Shown one piece after another: positions 44,867 through 53,334 of a stretch of 64,000 bases of DNA. Position 1 is the first letter of the stretch. The number at the start of each line of letters is the position of its first letter. A program made the position numbers and the translations under genes. Source of the DNA: Eutrophobius brisbanensis (lineage in GTDB: Bacteria > Pseudomonadota > Gammaproteobacteria > Eutrophobiales > Eutrophobiaceae); NCBI GenBank assembly GCA_038131795.1, contig JAYPQE010000003.1, forward strand, positions 186,001 to 250,000. Direction: 5' to 3'. The notes below the pieces were generated by a model. The model worked only from the letters and a program-made list of their open reading frames with translations, was not told the origin of the DNA and did no database searches.

Positions 44867-46024
44867 ATGAGATCGATATTCATTTTTTTTATTTTTTTCT
44901 TGGTTTCGGGGGGTGCTGTATCCGCTGAAGAAAACTCTCCGGCTATCCAGTTTCAAAAGGCTTTCATGGAGTTCCTTGAAACTGATGTTGCTGAAGATAC
45001 GCCTGGGTTTGCCGTGACCCTGGTGATGGATGGCGAAACTGTCCTCACCAATACCTATGGTGTCACCCGTGCCGGTGGTAATGAAAAGATAAATACTGAT
45101 ACGGTTTTCAGATTGGCATCGGTATCCAAGACCATGGCTTCTGCTGCCGTGGGCAAACTGGTGCAAGATAATCAATTGCACTGGGACGCGAAAGTGACCA
45201 ATTTTGTCCAATCTTTAAAATTAAAAAATCCTGATTTTGAAAAAAGGTTAACGATAAAACATGTCTTATCACAACAATCAGGCCTGGTCCCCCATGCCTA
45301 TACCAATTACATAGAGGACAACTTCAGCTATAAGAAGGTCATTCAAAAAATGAAAGATGCCCCTTTCGTCTGCGCACCAGGGGCGTGTTATAGCTATCAA
45401 AATGTTATTTACAGTGTGATAGGAGACGTGGTCCAGGCAGTTAGTAGTGAATCATATGGTGATTTTGTGACAAGCAAAATATTCCGTCCCCTGGATATGA
45501 AGACGGCTTCATATGGGCTGGAAAATTTTATCAATAATGAAAACCATGCCACCCCACATGTCAGGTACAGAAAGACCAGGCCATGGAAACCGGTCAAGGT
45601 CAAAGAGAACTATTATAATTTTGCCCCTGCTGCCGGTGCCAATGCCAGTATAAACGATATGAATAAGTGGTTATTGGCCCAAATGGGCAAGAAAGAAAAT
45701 GTATTAGATAAAGATACTTTGGCAATGATGCATTCCAAACATGCCAAAACCACCCGTAGCCAGTCCCATTATCATGGTGATGATTGGCAAAATATTGAAG
45801 GCACTTATTATGGTTTGGGATGGCGCGTGTTTGATTATGCCAATCAGAAAAATTTCGTCCACCATGGTGGATGGGTGCAGGGTATGCGTGCGGAGATGAT
45901 TTTCAACTCAGAACTTCAGTTAGGAATGGTATTTCTGACCAATTCAGAAACAAGACTTGCTGGTGATGTGGTGCCCATGTTTTTACAGTTGTCTTCAAAG
46001 ATGTTAAAGAAATCAGACAGTTAG
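44867..46024 (+). CDS. Exported serine hydrolase, beta-lactamase class C family
   Basis: A 385-residue protein with a signal peptide (about 1-20, ending VSA-EE). Class C-type active-site motifs are present: SVSK (serine-x-x-lysine, in FRLASVSKTMASA), YQN (in CYSYQNVIYS, the tyrosine motif) and HHGGW in place of KTG. These proteins are usually esterases or D-peptidases, not true beta-lactamases. The gene stands alone with its own downstream gap. Confidence 0.87.
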   Translation: MRSIFIFFIFFLVSGGAVSAEENSPAIQFQKAFMEFLETDVAEDTPGFAVTLVMDGETVLTNTYGVTRAGGNEKINTDTVFRLASVSKTMASAAVGKLVQDNQLHWDAKVTNFVQSLKLKNPDFEKRLTIKHVLSQQSGLVPHAYTNYIEDNFSYKKVIQKMKDAPFVCAPGACYSYQNVIYSVIGDVVQAVSSESYGDFVTSKIFRPLDMKTASYGLENFINNENHATPHVRYRKTRPWKPVKVKENYYNFAPAAGANASINDMNKWLLAQMGKKENVLDKDTLAMMHSKHAKTTRSQSHYHGDDWQNIEGTYYGLGWRVFDYANQKNFVHHGGWVQGMRAEMIFNSELQLGMVFLTNSETRLAGDVVPMFLQLSSKMLKKSDS

Positions 46025-46198
46025 TTCCTTATAAATAATCAATCTCATTCTGTTTATCATTGCAGATTTACCTATAGGTATAACCTATCAATTCAATAAA
46101 TAATTAAAATTATCTCTATCTGCTAATCAGCCTAGAATTGATATTGGAGAGTAATAATTGATTCAACGCTGTTTAATTTATTAAGAGGAGATAATTTT
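46025..46198 (+). promoter_or_regulatory. katG upstream region
   Basis: This 174-base AT-rich gap contains an OxyR-type site (46074-46088), a possible -35/-10 pair TTATCT (46110-46115) / TAGAAT (46133-46138) with 17-base spacing, and a strong Shine-Dalgarno AGAGGAG (46184-46190), eight bases before ATG. The operator sits directly upstream of the -35, where OxyR usually activates. Confidence 0.45.
46074..46088. promoter_or_regulatory. OxyR-type operator half upstream of katG
   Basis: ATAGGTATAACCTAT fits the published OxyR element ATAG-n-T-nnn-A-n-CTAT at every fixed position and is itself a perfect ATAGGT / ACCTAT inverted repeat. Seven bases further on, ATAAATAATTAAAAT (46096-46110) is a weak second element at the correct 22-base period. 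Confidence 0.6.
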
Positions 46199-48406
46199 AT
46201 GACAAAGTTAAAGACATCCAGCTTTATTGCACTCGCGGTTGTCATATCTTTGCTCATCCCGTCGCTGACATTTGCACAAGGGGAAGCAAAACCGAATATG
46301 TTCTGGTGGCCCGACCAACTGAACCTTCAGCCATTACGTGCGCATGGAACTGAGTCAAACCCTATGGGCAGTGACTTTAACTACGCCGAGGAGTTTGCCA
46401 GGGTTGATTATGATGCCCTGAAACAGGATATCGTTGATCTGATGACAGATTCGCAGGACTGGTGGCCAGCAGATTATGCTCATTATGGGCCTTTCTTTGT
46501 ACGTATGGCCTGGCATGCCGCAGGTACATATCGGTCTGGAGATGGTCGGGGTGGTGCCGATGGCGGTCAACAGCGTTTTGAACCGACCAACAGCTGGCCT
46601 GACAATGCCAACCTGGATAAGGCCAGGCGCCTGCTTTGGCCGGTGAAGAAGAAATATGGCCGTCAGGTATCCTGGGCCGACCTGATTGTCCTTGCCGGTA
46701 ACGTGGCCATGGAATCCATGGGTTTCAAGACCTTCGGATTTGCCGGTGGTCGTGCAGATGATTGGGAAGCCGACCTTGTCTACTGGGGCCCGGAAACAGT
46801 CTGGCTGGCTGATGAGCGATACAGTGGTGACCGTGACCTGGAAAACCCGCTTGCTGCAGTACAAATGGGCTTAATCTACGTTAACCCGGAAGGCCCTAAT
46901 GGTAATCCCGATCCATTACTTGCAGCTAAAGATATACGCGAAACCTTTGGTCGCATGGGTATGAATGATGAAGAGACTGTAGCCCTGATCGCCGGTGGGC
47001 ATACCTTTGGTAAGACCCATGGTGCAAGGTCGCCCGCCGATTGCGTTGGACCGGAACCGGCTGCAGCCGATATTGAGGAGCAGGGCTTTGGTTGGACAAA
47101 CAAATGTGGTAGCGGCAAAGGTGCCGACACCATCACCAGTGGCCTGGAAGGTGCCTGGACATTTAGCCCGGCCGAGTGGACCCATAACTATCTGACTAAT
47201 CTTTACAACTACGAGTGGGTTCAGACCAAGAGTCCGGCAGGGGCCACCCAGTGGATACCTGCAGATGGAGCCGCATCTAATCTGGTACCGGATGCCCATG
47301 ACCCCAGTAAACGGCATGCCCCGATCATGTTGACCACGGACCTGTCACTCAAGGAAGATCCTGCTTATCGCCGTATTACCCAACGCTGGCTCAATAATCC
47401 GGAAGAGTTCGAGGATGCCTTTGCCCGGGCCTGGTTCAAGCTCATCCACAGGGACATGGGACCCTCTGCACGTTACGTAGGTCCTGAGGTACCGGATGAA
47501 ACCCTGATATGGACCGATCCCATTCCTGAAGTCGACCATGATCTGGTTAATAACCGGGATATCAGGCGGTTGAAATCTCAGATCCTTGATTCCGGTTTGA
47601 CTATTCCTGAGCTGGTCAGGACCGCATGGGCATCTGCTTCAAGTTTCCGCGGCAGTGATATGCGCGGTGGTGCCAACGGTGGACGTGTAAGACTTGCCCC
47701 GCAGCGTAACTGGGAGGCCAACAACCCGGCAGAACTGTCTAAGGTGTTGAACGTCCTGGAAGGTATTCAGGAAGAATTCAATGATCGTAACCGCAGGAAG
47801 AAAGTATCCCTGGCAGACCTCATTGTGCTGGGCGGTGCCGCAGCCATTGAGCAGGCAGCCGAAAATGCAGGATATGATGTTGATGTGCCTTTTGAACCAG
47901 GTCGCATGGATGCCTCTCAGGCGCAGACGGATACCACCTCGTTTGAATTCTTAAGGCCAAATGCCGATGGATTCAGAAATTATTACCGGGAAGGTAACCG
48001 CATGCCACCAACCGTTATGCTGGTGGACAAGGCCAACCTGTTAACACTGACGGTTCCAGAAATGACGGTATTGGTAGGGGGTATGCGGGCTCTTAATGCT
48101 AACTACATGCAGTCACAACATGGCGTGCTGACCGACCGTGCAGGGACTTTGAGTAATGATTTCTTTGTCAATCTGCTCGATATGTCTACTGAATGGTCCA
48201 AGTCTTCAACCGATGGCATTTACGAAGGACACGACCGAAACAACGGACAACTGAAATGGACAGCGACTTCGGTTGATTTGATATTCGGTTCCAATTCTGA
48301 GTTGCGGGCAGTGGCAGAATTCTATGCGACTGATGACGCAGAAGAGAAGTTTGTTGAGGATTTTGTTAATGCCTGGACCAAGGTAATGAATCTGGATAGA
48401 TTCTAA
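46199..48406 (+). CDS. katG: Exported catalase-peroxidase KatG (KatP-like)
   Basis: A 735-residue bifunctional heme enzyme that removes hydrogen peroxide. Unlike most KatG, it has a clear signal peptide (hydrophobic core ALAVVISLLIPSL, likely cut after TFA at about 26), so it should act in the periplasm, as KatP does. Catalytic residues keep their spacing: distal R102, W105 and H106; W105-Y227-M253 form the family's crosslinked adduct with the same 122- and 148-residue gaps as in M. tuberculosis KatG; proximal H268 is in GGHTFGKTHG. The C-terminal duplicated domain is complete. Confidence 0.96.
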   Translation: MTKLKTSSFIALAVVISLLIPSLTFAQGEAKPNMFWWPDQLNLQPLRAHGTESNPMGSDFNYAEEFARVDYDALKQDIVDLMTDSQDWWPADYAHYGPFFVRMAWHAAGTYRSGDGRGGADGGQQRFEPTNSWPDNANLDKARRLLWPVKKKYGRQVSWADLIVLAGNVAMESMGFKTFGFAGGRADDWEADLVYWGPETVWLADERYSGDRDLENPLAAVQMGLIYVNPEGPNGNPDPLLAAKDIRETFGRMGMNDEETVALIAGGHTFGKTHGARSPADCVGPEPAAADIEEQGFGWTNKCGSGKGADTITSGLEGAWTFSPAEWTHNYLTNLYNYEWVQTKSPAGATQWIPADGAASNLVPDAHDPSKRHAPIMLTTDLSLKEDPAYRRITQRWLNNPEEFEDAFARAWFKLIHRDMGPSARYVGPEVPDETLIWTDPIPEVDHDLVNNRDIRRLKSQILDSGLTIPELVRTAWASASSFRGSDMRGGANGGRVRLAPQRNWEANNPAELSKVLNVLEGIQEEFNDRNRRKKVSLADLIVLGGAAAIEQAAENAGYDVDVPFEPGRMDASQAQTDTTSFEFLRPNADGFRNYYREGNRMPPTVMLVDKANLLTLTVPEMTVLVGGMRALNANYMQSQHGVLTDRAGTLSNDFFVNLLDMSTEWSKSSTDGIYEGHDRNNGQLKWTATSVDLIFGSNSELRAVAEFYATDDAEEKFVEDFVNAWTKVMNLDRF

Positions 48407-48432
48407 ACCTAATTAGAGTATGAAGTTAAATT

Positions 48433-48464
48433 ACGGCGGCATTACATATGCCGCCGTTTTTTTT
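48433..48464 (+). terminator. Intrinsic terminator after katG
   Basis: CGGCGGCAT pairs with ATGCCGCCG around a short loop, followed by eight T residues, 27 bases after the katG stop. Its T tract runs into the stop codon of the convergent downstream gene. Confidence 0.93.
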
Positions 48465-48882
48465 ATTCTGAATAACATCTTATTCTCGACGAGTTGTAAT
48501 GTGTTACCCTACCTCTGTCCCTGGTGAGTACGGCATACGTCAGATACATATAATGTAAATCAAATACCATGTTGACCATGGTCCCATGGCGGAGACGGGT
48601 AAATAATACATCCTCAGTCACCGGATTGGTAAAATCATAGATGACCCACACCACTGCCTCGTGGTCTGTATCCCAGCCTGCCGTATGGTAAATGATCTCT
48701 TCCGGGCTGCGGGTAAATTCTCCGGTTTCATAAGAATAGTAACCAATCTTTTTAACTTCCTTCCCGTCAGGAACAAATTGGTAAGTATTTCTTTGCAGAG
48801 GCGTGTCACAAACCAGGTTGAATGGTTCTGAGTGGGCAAAATTGGACATGTACAGGCAGAGAATAATGATAGCGAGCTTCAT
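48463..48882 (-). CDS. Secreted protein of unknown function, paralogue A
   Basis: 139 residues from the ATG at 48882 (the frame is open further upstream, but a signal peptide, MKLAIIILCLYMSNFAHS, begins here). I do not recognise the family. It shares its layout with the gene immediately upstream: a mature start F-N-L-V-C-D-T, a central GWD and VVWVIYDF, F-D-L-H-Y-M-Y-L-T-Y, R-x-R-G and a terminal cysteine (IRCYSE). The two cysteines could form one disulfide. The pair is separated by a single base, so they are co-transcribed. Confidence 0.65.
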   Translation of the reverse strand: MKLAIIILCLYMSNFAHSEPFNLVCDTPLQRNTYQFVPDGKEVKKIGYYSYETGEFTRSPEEIIYHTAGWDTDHEAVVWVIYDFTNPVTEDVLFTRLRHGTMVNMVFDLHYMYLTYAVLTRDRGRVTHYNSSRIRCYSE

Positions 48883-48883
48883 T

Positions 48884-49282
48884 TCATTCTTGCCTGCAGG
48901 TTTTTGTATATTCCAGAACATGTCCCAGCAGGCCACCCCTGCGTGCCATACTGGAATAGGTGACATACATCTTTTCCAGGTCAAAGACTATTAAATCAAA
49001 CTGCTGGACGGCATTGCTTGAAGTAAATGGAGATGTCACCCAGATCAATCTGTCCTGCTCAAGGTTCCAGCCAATGGTATTGAAAACATAAGGCGTTTGA
49101 GATGAATAAACATGCCCGGTAAAGTCACCCACTTTAGATACCAGTTTTAACTCCGTATCAAAATGGTATTTTGCCTGGTTAACTGCTTCGTTGGTCTCAC
49201 AGACCAGGTGAAAGTCACTTGCCTGTATTGAAAAACTAAATAAAAAAAGAAGAAAAGTAACGTATGGATATGCTTTCATCAT
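48884..49282 (-). CDS. Secreted protein of unknown function, paralogue B
   Basis: A 132-residue protein with a signal peptide (MKAYPYVTFLLFLFSFSIQAS region). The mature part follows the same plan as paralogue A: F-H-L-V-C-E-T, GW then LIWVTSPF, F-D-L-E-K-M-Y-V-T-Y, an R-R-G and a terminal cysteine (KTCRQE). Overall identity between the two looks low but the order of landmarks is the same, indicating an old tandem duplication. Function unknown. A remnant P460-type gene lies 22 bases upstream. Confidence 0.65.
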   Translation of the reverse strand: MMKAYPYVTFLLFLFSFSIQASDFHLVCETNEAVNQAKYHFDTELKLVSKVGDFTGHVYSSQTPYVFNTIGWNLEQDRLIWVTSPFTSSNAVQQFDLIVFDLEKMYVTYSSMARRGGLLGHVLEYTKTCRQE

Positions 49283-49304
49283 TTATAAGGGTGACTAAGG
49301 CTAC

Positions 49305-49897
49305 TTAATTACCAGACAATATGTCACGGATAGCCGGGTAAAACTGAGAAAAGGTACCATCAAAATCACCTTCGGCCATATGGCACTGAACACAACGGTT
49401 TCCTGCGGGCTCAATCTTCGCGGTTAGGTCTTCATCACCCCGGTATACAAAAAACGCCCTGGCGTCTGGATCGTTTTCTTTATCGATTAAATGAATCTCA
49501 AAGGTGGTTAGCTGCCCCTGGGCAACACCATCAATATCAGGTTTTGGGTCATATAGCGCATCATAGAATGACAGGGATATCATAGTGCCATTGGCATAGG
49601 ATTTATTTTTTTAAAAAAATTGTAGGCACCGGGCTCCATCTGTATCACCTGCAGCTTACCTGGATTATTCAGGGTAAAACCGTCTTCTTCACCTTCTTTT
49701 GGATACCCATGACCCACTGACACACCCAGCAGGATCTATTCATCAACATTGTCAGGTCGTATTAGCCTGTTTTCTGTATCAAATGTTGCAACCTGAATAT
49801 CACCTGTTGGATTCAAGTTGCGTGATGGCATGTCCTGGGCGAATAAACTTACTGAGTTTAGGAGTAAAATCAGAATGAAAAGGTTTTTGTTAATCAT
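49305..49897 (-). pseudogene. Broken cytochrome P460-family gene
   Basis: An ATG at 49895-49897 opens a signal peptide (MINKNLFILILLLNSVSLFA) and reads to an in-frame TAG (49736-49738), where the family has a tryptophan (TGG to TAG): D-E-stop-I-L-L-G-V-S-V-G-H-G-Y. Reading on, the frame is lost near a T7/A7 run (49606-49619). The next frame then gives ANGTMISLSFYD ... and a heme motif CVQCH, with a TFSQFYPAIRDIL ending, the P460 C-terminus. Two lesions therefore separate three parts. The run could hide a sequencing indel, but the nonsense codon is a separate lesion. Living members bind heme P460-like groups and oxidise small nitrogen compounds. Confidence 0.75.
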
Positions 49898-50032
49898 ATC
49901 GTCAGCCTTTTATTGAATAGTTTTACGCTATACTGTTGTATACGCTATATTACGTCTGCTAATCAGGATTAACTAAAAAATAACATAAATCGATTGCTGC
50001 GTATTTACGGCCTGTTATCTTACTTCTTTTTC

Positions 50033-50398
50033 TTAAATAGATTGGCTGGGGTAAGACATCTCTAAAACAACGCACCCGGTATCAGTTTTAAATGGACCGT
50101 GTATTTCACCGGGCGGCCTGCTTGCATAATCCCCAACATTTAGCCAGATATCAAATGCAGCATCGTAGAGCTGACCTTCAATAATGAGAATTTCTTCAGG
50201 GTAGTTATAGCTTTTAGGACCAAAAGCTGTGGTATCAGCCCCGGGTTTAAATCGTGTTAATTTCGTATAATCACCTGAGACATTATCAATTGCCAGGGTA
50301 ACTTCTTCAGCAAACTTTTCCATCCCTTCAACAGGCTGCCAACGTTGTGAATTTGCAGTAACTAAAGGGTTCCAGTAGGTTTCTGTCGATTTTGGCAT
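50033..50398 (-). CDS. Cupin-domain protein, ChrR-like
   Basis: A 121-residue single-domain cupin. The first motif region is YNYPEEILIIEGQLYDAAFDIWLNVGDY and the second RPPGEIHGPFKTDTGCVVLEMSY. Like ChrR-type cupins it has a glutamate plus one histidine near the metal site, with the first histidines replaced (YNYPEE). Not an anti-sigma factor by itself, since no zinc-binding N-terminal domain is present. It lies just upstream of ilvD on the same strand. Role unknown. Confidence 0.7.
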   Translation of the reverse strand: MPKSTETYWNPLVTANSQRWQPVEGMEKFAEEVTLAIDNVSGDYTKLTRFKPGADTTAFGPKSYNYPEEILIIEGQLYDAAFDIWLNVGDYASRPPGEIHGPFKTDTGCVVLEMSYPSQSI

Positions 50399-50405
50399 TT
50401 ACCAA

Positions 50406-52085
50406 TTACTCGTCCGTTACACACCCCTCAGATGCGGACTTCACATTCTTGATATATTTATAGAGTGTGCCGCGGGTAGCGCGATAGGGTGGCATCTCCC
50501 AGTCTGCCTTGCGTTGTTGTAATTCGCCATCGGTTAAATCCACATTGATGAAATTATTTTGCGCATCGATGGTGACCTTGTCTCCCGTCTTGATCAGTGC
50601 AATAGGTCCGCCTTCCTGTGCCTCGGGGACGATATGACCGATAATGAAGCCATGGGAACCACCGGAGAAGCGTCCATCGGTGATCATAGCCACATCATTA
50701 CCCAGTCCTGCACCCATAATGGCAGAGGTAGGGGTCAGCATTTCCGGCATACCGGGGCCGCCCTTGGGGCCTTCATAACGGATCACCACCACATCACCTT
50801 TTTCGATCTGGTTATCTTCCAGGGCCTTTAACATTAATTCTTCTGAGTCGTAGACCTTGGCGGTACCAGAGAAGACTTCTCCTTCCTTTCCGGTGATCTT
50901 GGCCACCGAGCCACCGGGGGCAAGATTTCCTTTCATAATGCGTAGATGACCGGACGGTTTGATGGGTTGGTCCAGTGGGTGAATGATGTCCTGACCGTCT
51001 GCCAGTCCCGGCACCGATGCCAGGTTCTCCCGGATGGTCTTGCCAGTCACGGTCATGCAGTCACCGTTGATTAAATCATTGTCCAGCAGGTATTTCATCA
51101 CCGCCGGGATACCACCAATATAATGTAAATCATCCATCACATACTTACCGCTGGGTTTAAGATCAGCAAGGTAGGGGATGCGGTCAGAGACCTTTTGAAA
51201 ATCATCAATGGTCAAATCAATATCAGCGGCCCTGGCCATGGCAAGCAAGTGCAGTACGGCATTAGTGGAGCCCCCCAGTATGATGACCATCACCATGGCA
51301 TTCTCAAATGACTCACGGGTAAGGATATCTTTGGGTTTGAGGTCCAGTTCCAGCAGGTTTTTGATGGCCGCACCGGCGTTGAAACATTCCTCCAGCTTGC
51401 CGGGATCTACCGCGGGAGTGGAGGAACTGTAGGGCAGGGACAGACCCAGTACTTCAATAGCAGACGCCATGGTATTGGCGGTATACATACCGCCGCAGGC
51501 ACCGGCACCTGGACAGGCTTTCTTGACGATGTCCTGGCGGGCTTCATCATTAATATTTCCTGAAATATATTCACCGTAACTTTGAAAGGCCGAAATAATA
51601 TCAATCTTCTGGCCATCACGGTTTCCCGGTTTGATAGTGCCGCCATAGATCATGATTGCCGGCCGGTTGACCCTGGCCATGGCCATGACACATCCGGGCA
51701 TGTTCTTGTCACAACCGGGAATGGAAATATTGGCGTCATACCATTGGGCGCCCATTACTGTTTCGATAGAATCGGCGATGAGGTCACGGGACTGCAGGGA
51801 ATAACTCATGCCATCCGTGCCCATGGACATGCCATCACTGACACCGATGGTATTAAAGCGCATGCCGATTAAACCTGCGGCATCCACCCCTTCCTTGACC
51901 TTTTCTGCCAGTTGCAGCAGGTGCATATTACAGGTATTACCCTCGTACCAGATGCTGGAGATCCCCACCTGGGCCTTGGACATGTCTTTATCGGTGAGGC
52001 CGGTGCCATAAAGCATGGCCTGGGCGGCACCGTGTGAGCGAGGTTCCGTGATGGTTGAGCTGAATGAGTTTATTTTTTTAGCCAT
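50406..52085 (-). CDS. ilvD: Dihydroxy-acid dehydratase
   Basis: 559 residues from the ATG at 52085 (MAKKINSFSSTITEP), which is the family start; the frame extends 47 codons upstream but that part is not conserved. An iron-sulfur enzyme of valine, leucine and isoleucine synthesis. The cluster-ligand motifs are CDKNMPGC and CPGAGACGGMYTANTM, with DGRFSGGSHGFIIGHI near the C-terminus. It is the short, archetypal IlvD. The cupin gene is eight bases downstream. Confidence 0.95.
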   Translation of the reverse strand: MAKKINSFSSTITEPRSHGAAQAMLYGTGLTDKDMSKAQVGISSIWYEGNTCNMHLLQLAEKVKEGVDAAGLIGMRFNTIGVSDGMSMGTDGMSYSLQSRDLIADSIETVMGAQWYDANISIPGCDKNMPGCVMAMARVNRPAIMIYGGTIKPGNRDGQKIDIISAFQSYGEYISGNINDEARQDIVKKACPGAGACGGMYTANTMASAIEVLGLSLPYSSSTPAVDPGKLEECFNAGAAIKNLLELDLKPKDILTRESFENAMVMVIILGGSTNAVLHLLAMARAADIDLTIDDFQKVSDRIPYLADLKPSGKYVMDDLHYIGGIPAVMKYLLDNDLINGDCMTVTGKTIRENLASVPGLADGQDIIHPLDQPIKPSGHLRIMKGNLAPGGSVAKITGKEGEVFSGTAKVYDSEELMLKALEDNQIEKGDVVVIRYEGPKGGPGMPEMLTPTSAIMGAGLGNDVAMITDGRFSGGSHGFIIGHIVPEAQEGGPIALIKTGDKVTIDAQNNFINVDLTDGELQQRKADWEMPPYRATRGTLYKYIKNVKSASEGCVTDE

Positions 52086-52173
52086 GTATATTCCAAATAG
52101 GGTTTCATTAACAGGTGCGATAGAATACAACAAACCTATAGTATCTGTCAGTGGCATATAAAGATAAAAGATC

Positions 52174-53334
52174 ATGAATAACCGGGTCCCAGGACTGATT
52201 GAACAATTAAGTACCCTGATTGCCATGCCCAGTGTGAGTTGTATTCAACCGGAGCTGGACATGAGTAACCGTGCCGTTGTTGAGCAGTTGGGCGAATGGT
52301 TGGTGGATCTGGGATTTGCCGTGGACCTTATGCCGGTGGATGATGCCACCGAAAAATATAATCTGATTGCCGTGGCCGGTCAGGGGGAAGGGGGCCTGGT
52401 CTTGTCCGGGCATACAGACACCGTGCCCTACGATGACACAGGATGGGAATGTGATCCCTTTAAACTGACCGAGCGGGACAATCGTGTCTATGGCCTGGGG
52501 ACCTCCGATATGAAGGGATTTTTTCCCATCGTGCTGGATGTATTACGGGATATTTCCGTCAAAGATTTATCAAAACCCCTATATATACTTGCAACCTGTG
52601 ATGAAGAAAGTACCATGGCGGGCGCCAAGGCCCTGGTGAATGCAGAACGGCCGTTGGGGGAGATGGCCATCATTGGCGAGCCCACCTGCCTGAAACCGGT
52701 AAACATGCACAAGGGCATCTTGTATGAAACCATCAGCCTGGTCGGTAAGGCGGGTCATTCCAGCGATCCCAGCCTGGGTATCAATGCCCTGGAAGGGATG
52801 AATGATGTCATCAACCGCTTGAAGGACTGGCGGGCATCGTTACAGCAACGGGCACGGAACGATAAATTCAAGGTACCTTATGCCACCATGAATTTTGGTA
52901 CTATAAATGGCGGCGACAGCCCAAACAGGATTTGTGGGCATTGTGACCTTCGAATTGATGTGAGGTTTCTACCAGGCATGGAGATTGAGCCCCTGCGCGC
53001 TGAGATCAGGCGGGAAGTCCTGGAGCTGATTGATGGCACAGGTTTGATCGCCGAGTTTGATCGGATATTCCCGGGGGTGCCGGCGTTAGAGACCCCGGCA
53101 GAGGCGGACATTGTAAAGTGCGCAGAAAAGCTTGCAGGTGAGCCCGCATCCAGTGTCGCCTTTGGTACCGAGGGACCCTATTTTAGATCCCTGGGCATGG
53201 ATACGGTAGTATTAGGGCCTGGGAATATTGAGGTGGCACACCAGGTGAATGAATATCTGGAACTTGCCTCCATTGAACCCATGCAAAAAATATTGCGGGA
53301 AATGATAAAACAGTACTGTACGAACAATGAGTAA
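52174..53334 (+). CDS. argE: Acetylornithine deacetylase
   Basis: A 386-residue M20 metallopeptidase-family enzyme that removes acetate from N-acetylornithine. Metal-site motifs are SGHTDTVPYDD, GLGTSDMKGFF, TCDEESTMAGA and GEPTCLKPV, all at the usual spacing. It overlaps the downstream argA by eight bases, which supports ArgE over DapE for this copy; the other M20 gene at 59-60 kb is DapE-like. It is divergent from ilvD with 88 bases between. Confidence 0.93.
   Translation: MNNRVPGLIEQLSTLIAMPSVSCIQPELDMSNRAVVEQLGEWLVDLGFAVDLMPVDDATEKYNLIAVAGQGEGGLVLSGHTDTVPYDDTGWECDPFKLTERDNRVYGLGTSDMKGFFPIVLDVLRDISVKDLSKPLYILATCDEESTMAGAKALVNAERPLGEMAIIGEPTCLKPVNMHKGILYETISLVGKAGHSSDPSLGINALEGMNDVINRLKDWRASLQQRARNDKFKVPYATMNFGTINGGDSPNRICGHCDLRIDVRFLPGMEIEPLRAEIRREVLELIDGTGLIAEFDRIFPGVPALETPAEADIVKCAEKLAGEPASSVAFGTEGPYFRSLGMDTVVLGPGNIEVAHQVNEYLELASIEPMQKILREMIKQYCTNNE

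Noticed and set aside
44843..45211. Antisense frame opposite the serine hydrolase gene
   Set aside because: It mirrors a gene with signal peptide and active-site motifs; no independent features.
49736..49738. In-frame TAG as a pyrrolysine or readthrough codon
   Set aside because: A second lesion (frameshift) follows in the same gene, no Pyl genes are seen, and the position is a tryptophan in the family (TGG to TAG).
50033..50398. Full ChrR anti-sigma factor
   Set aside because: Only the cupin half is present; no N-terminal zinc-binding anti-sigma domain and no adjacent sigma factor.
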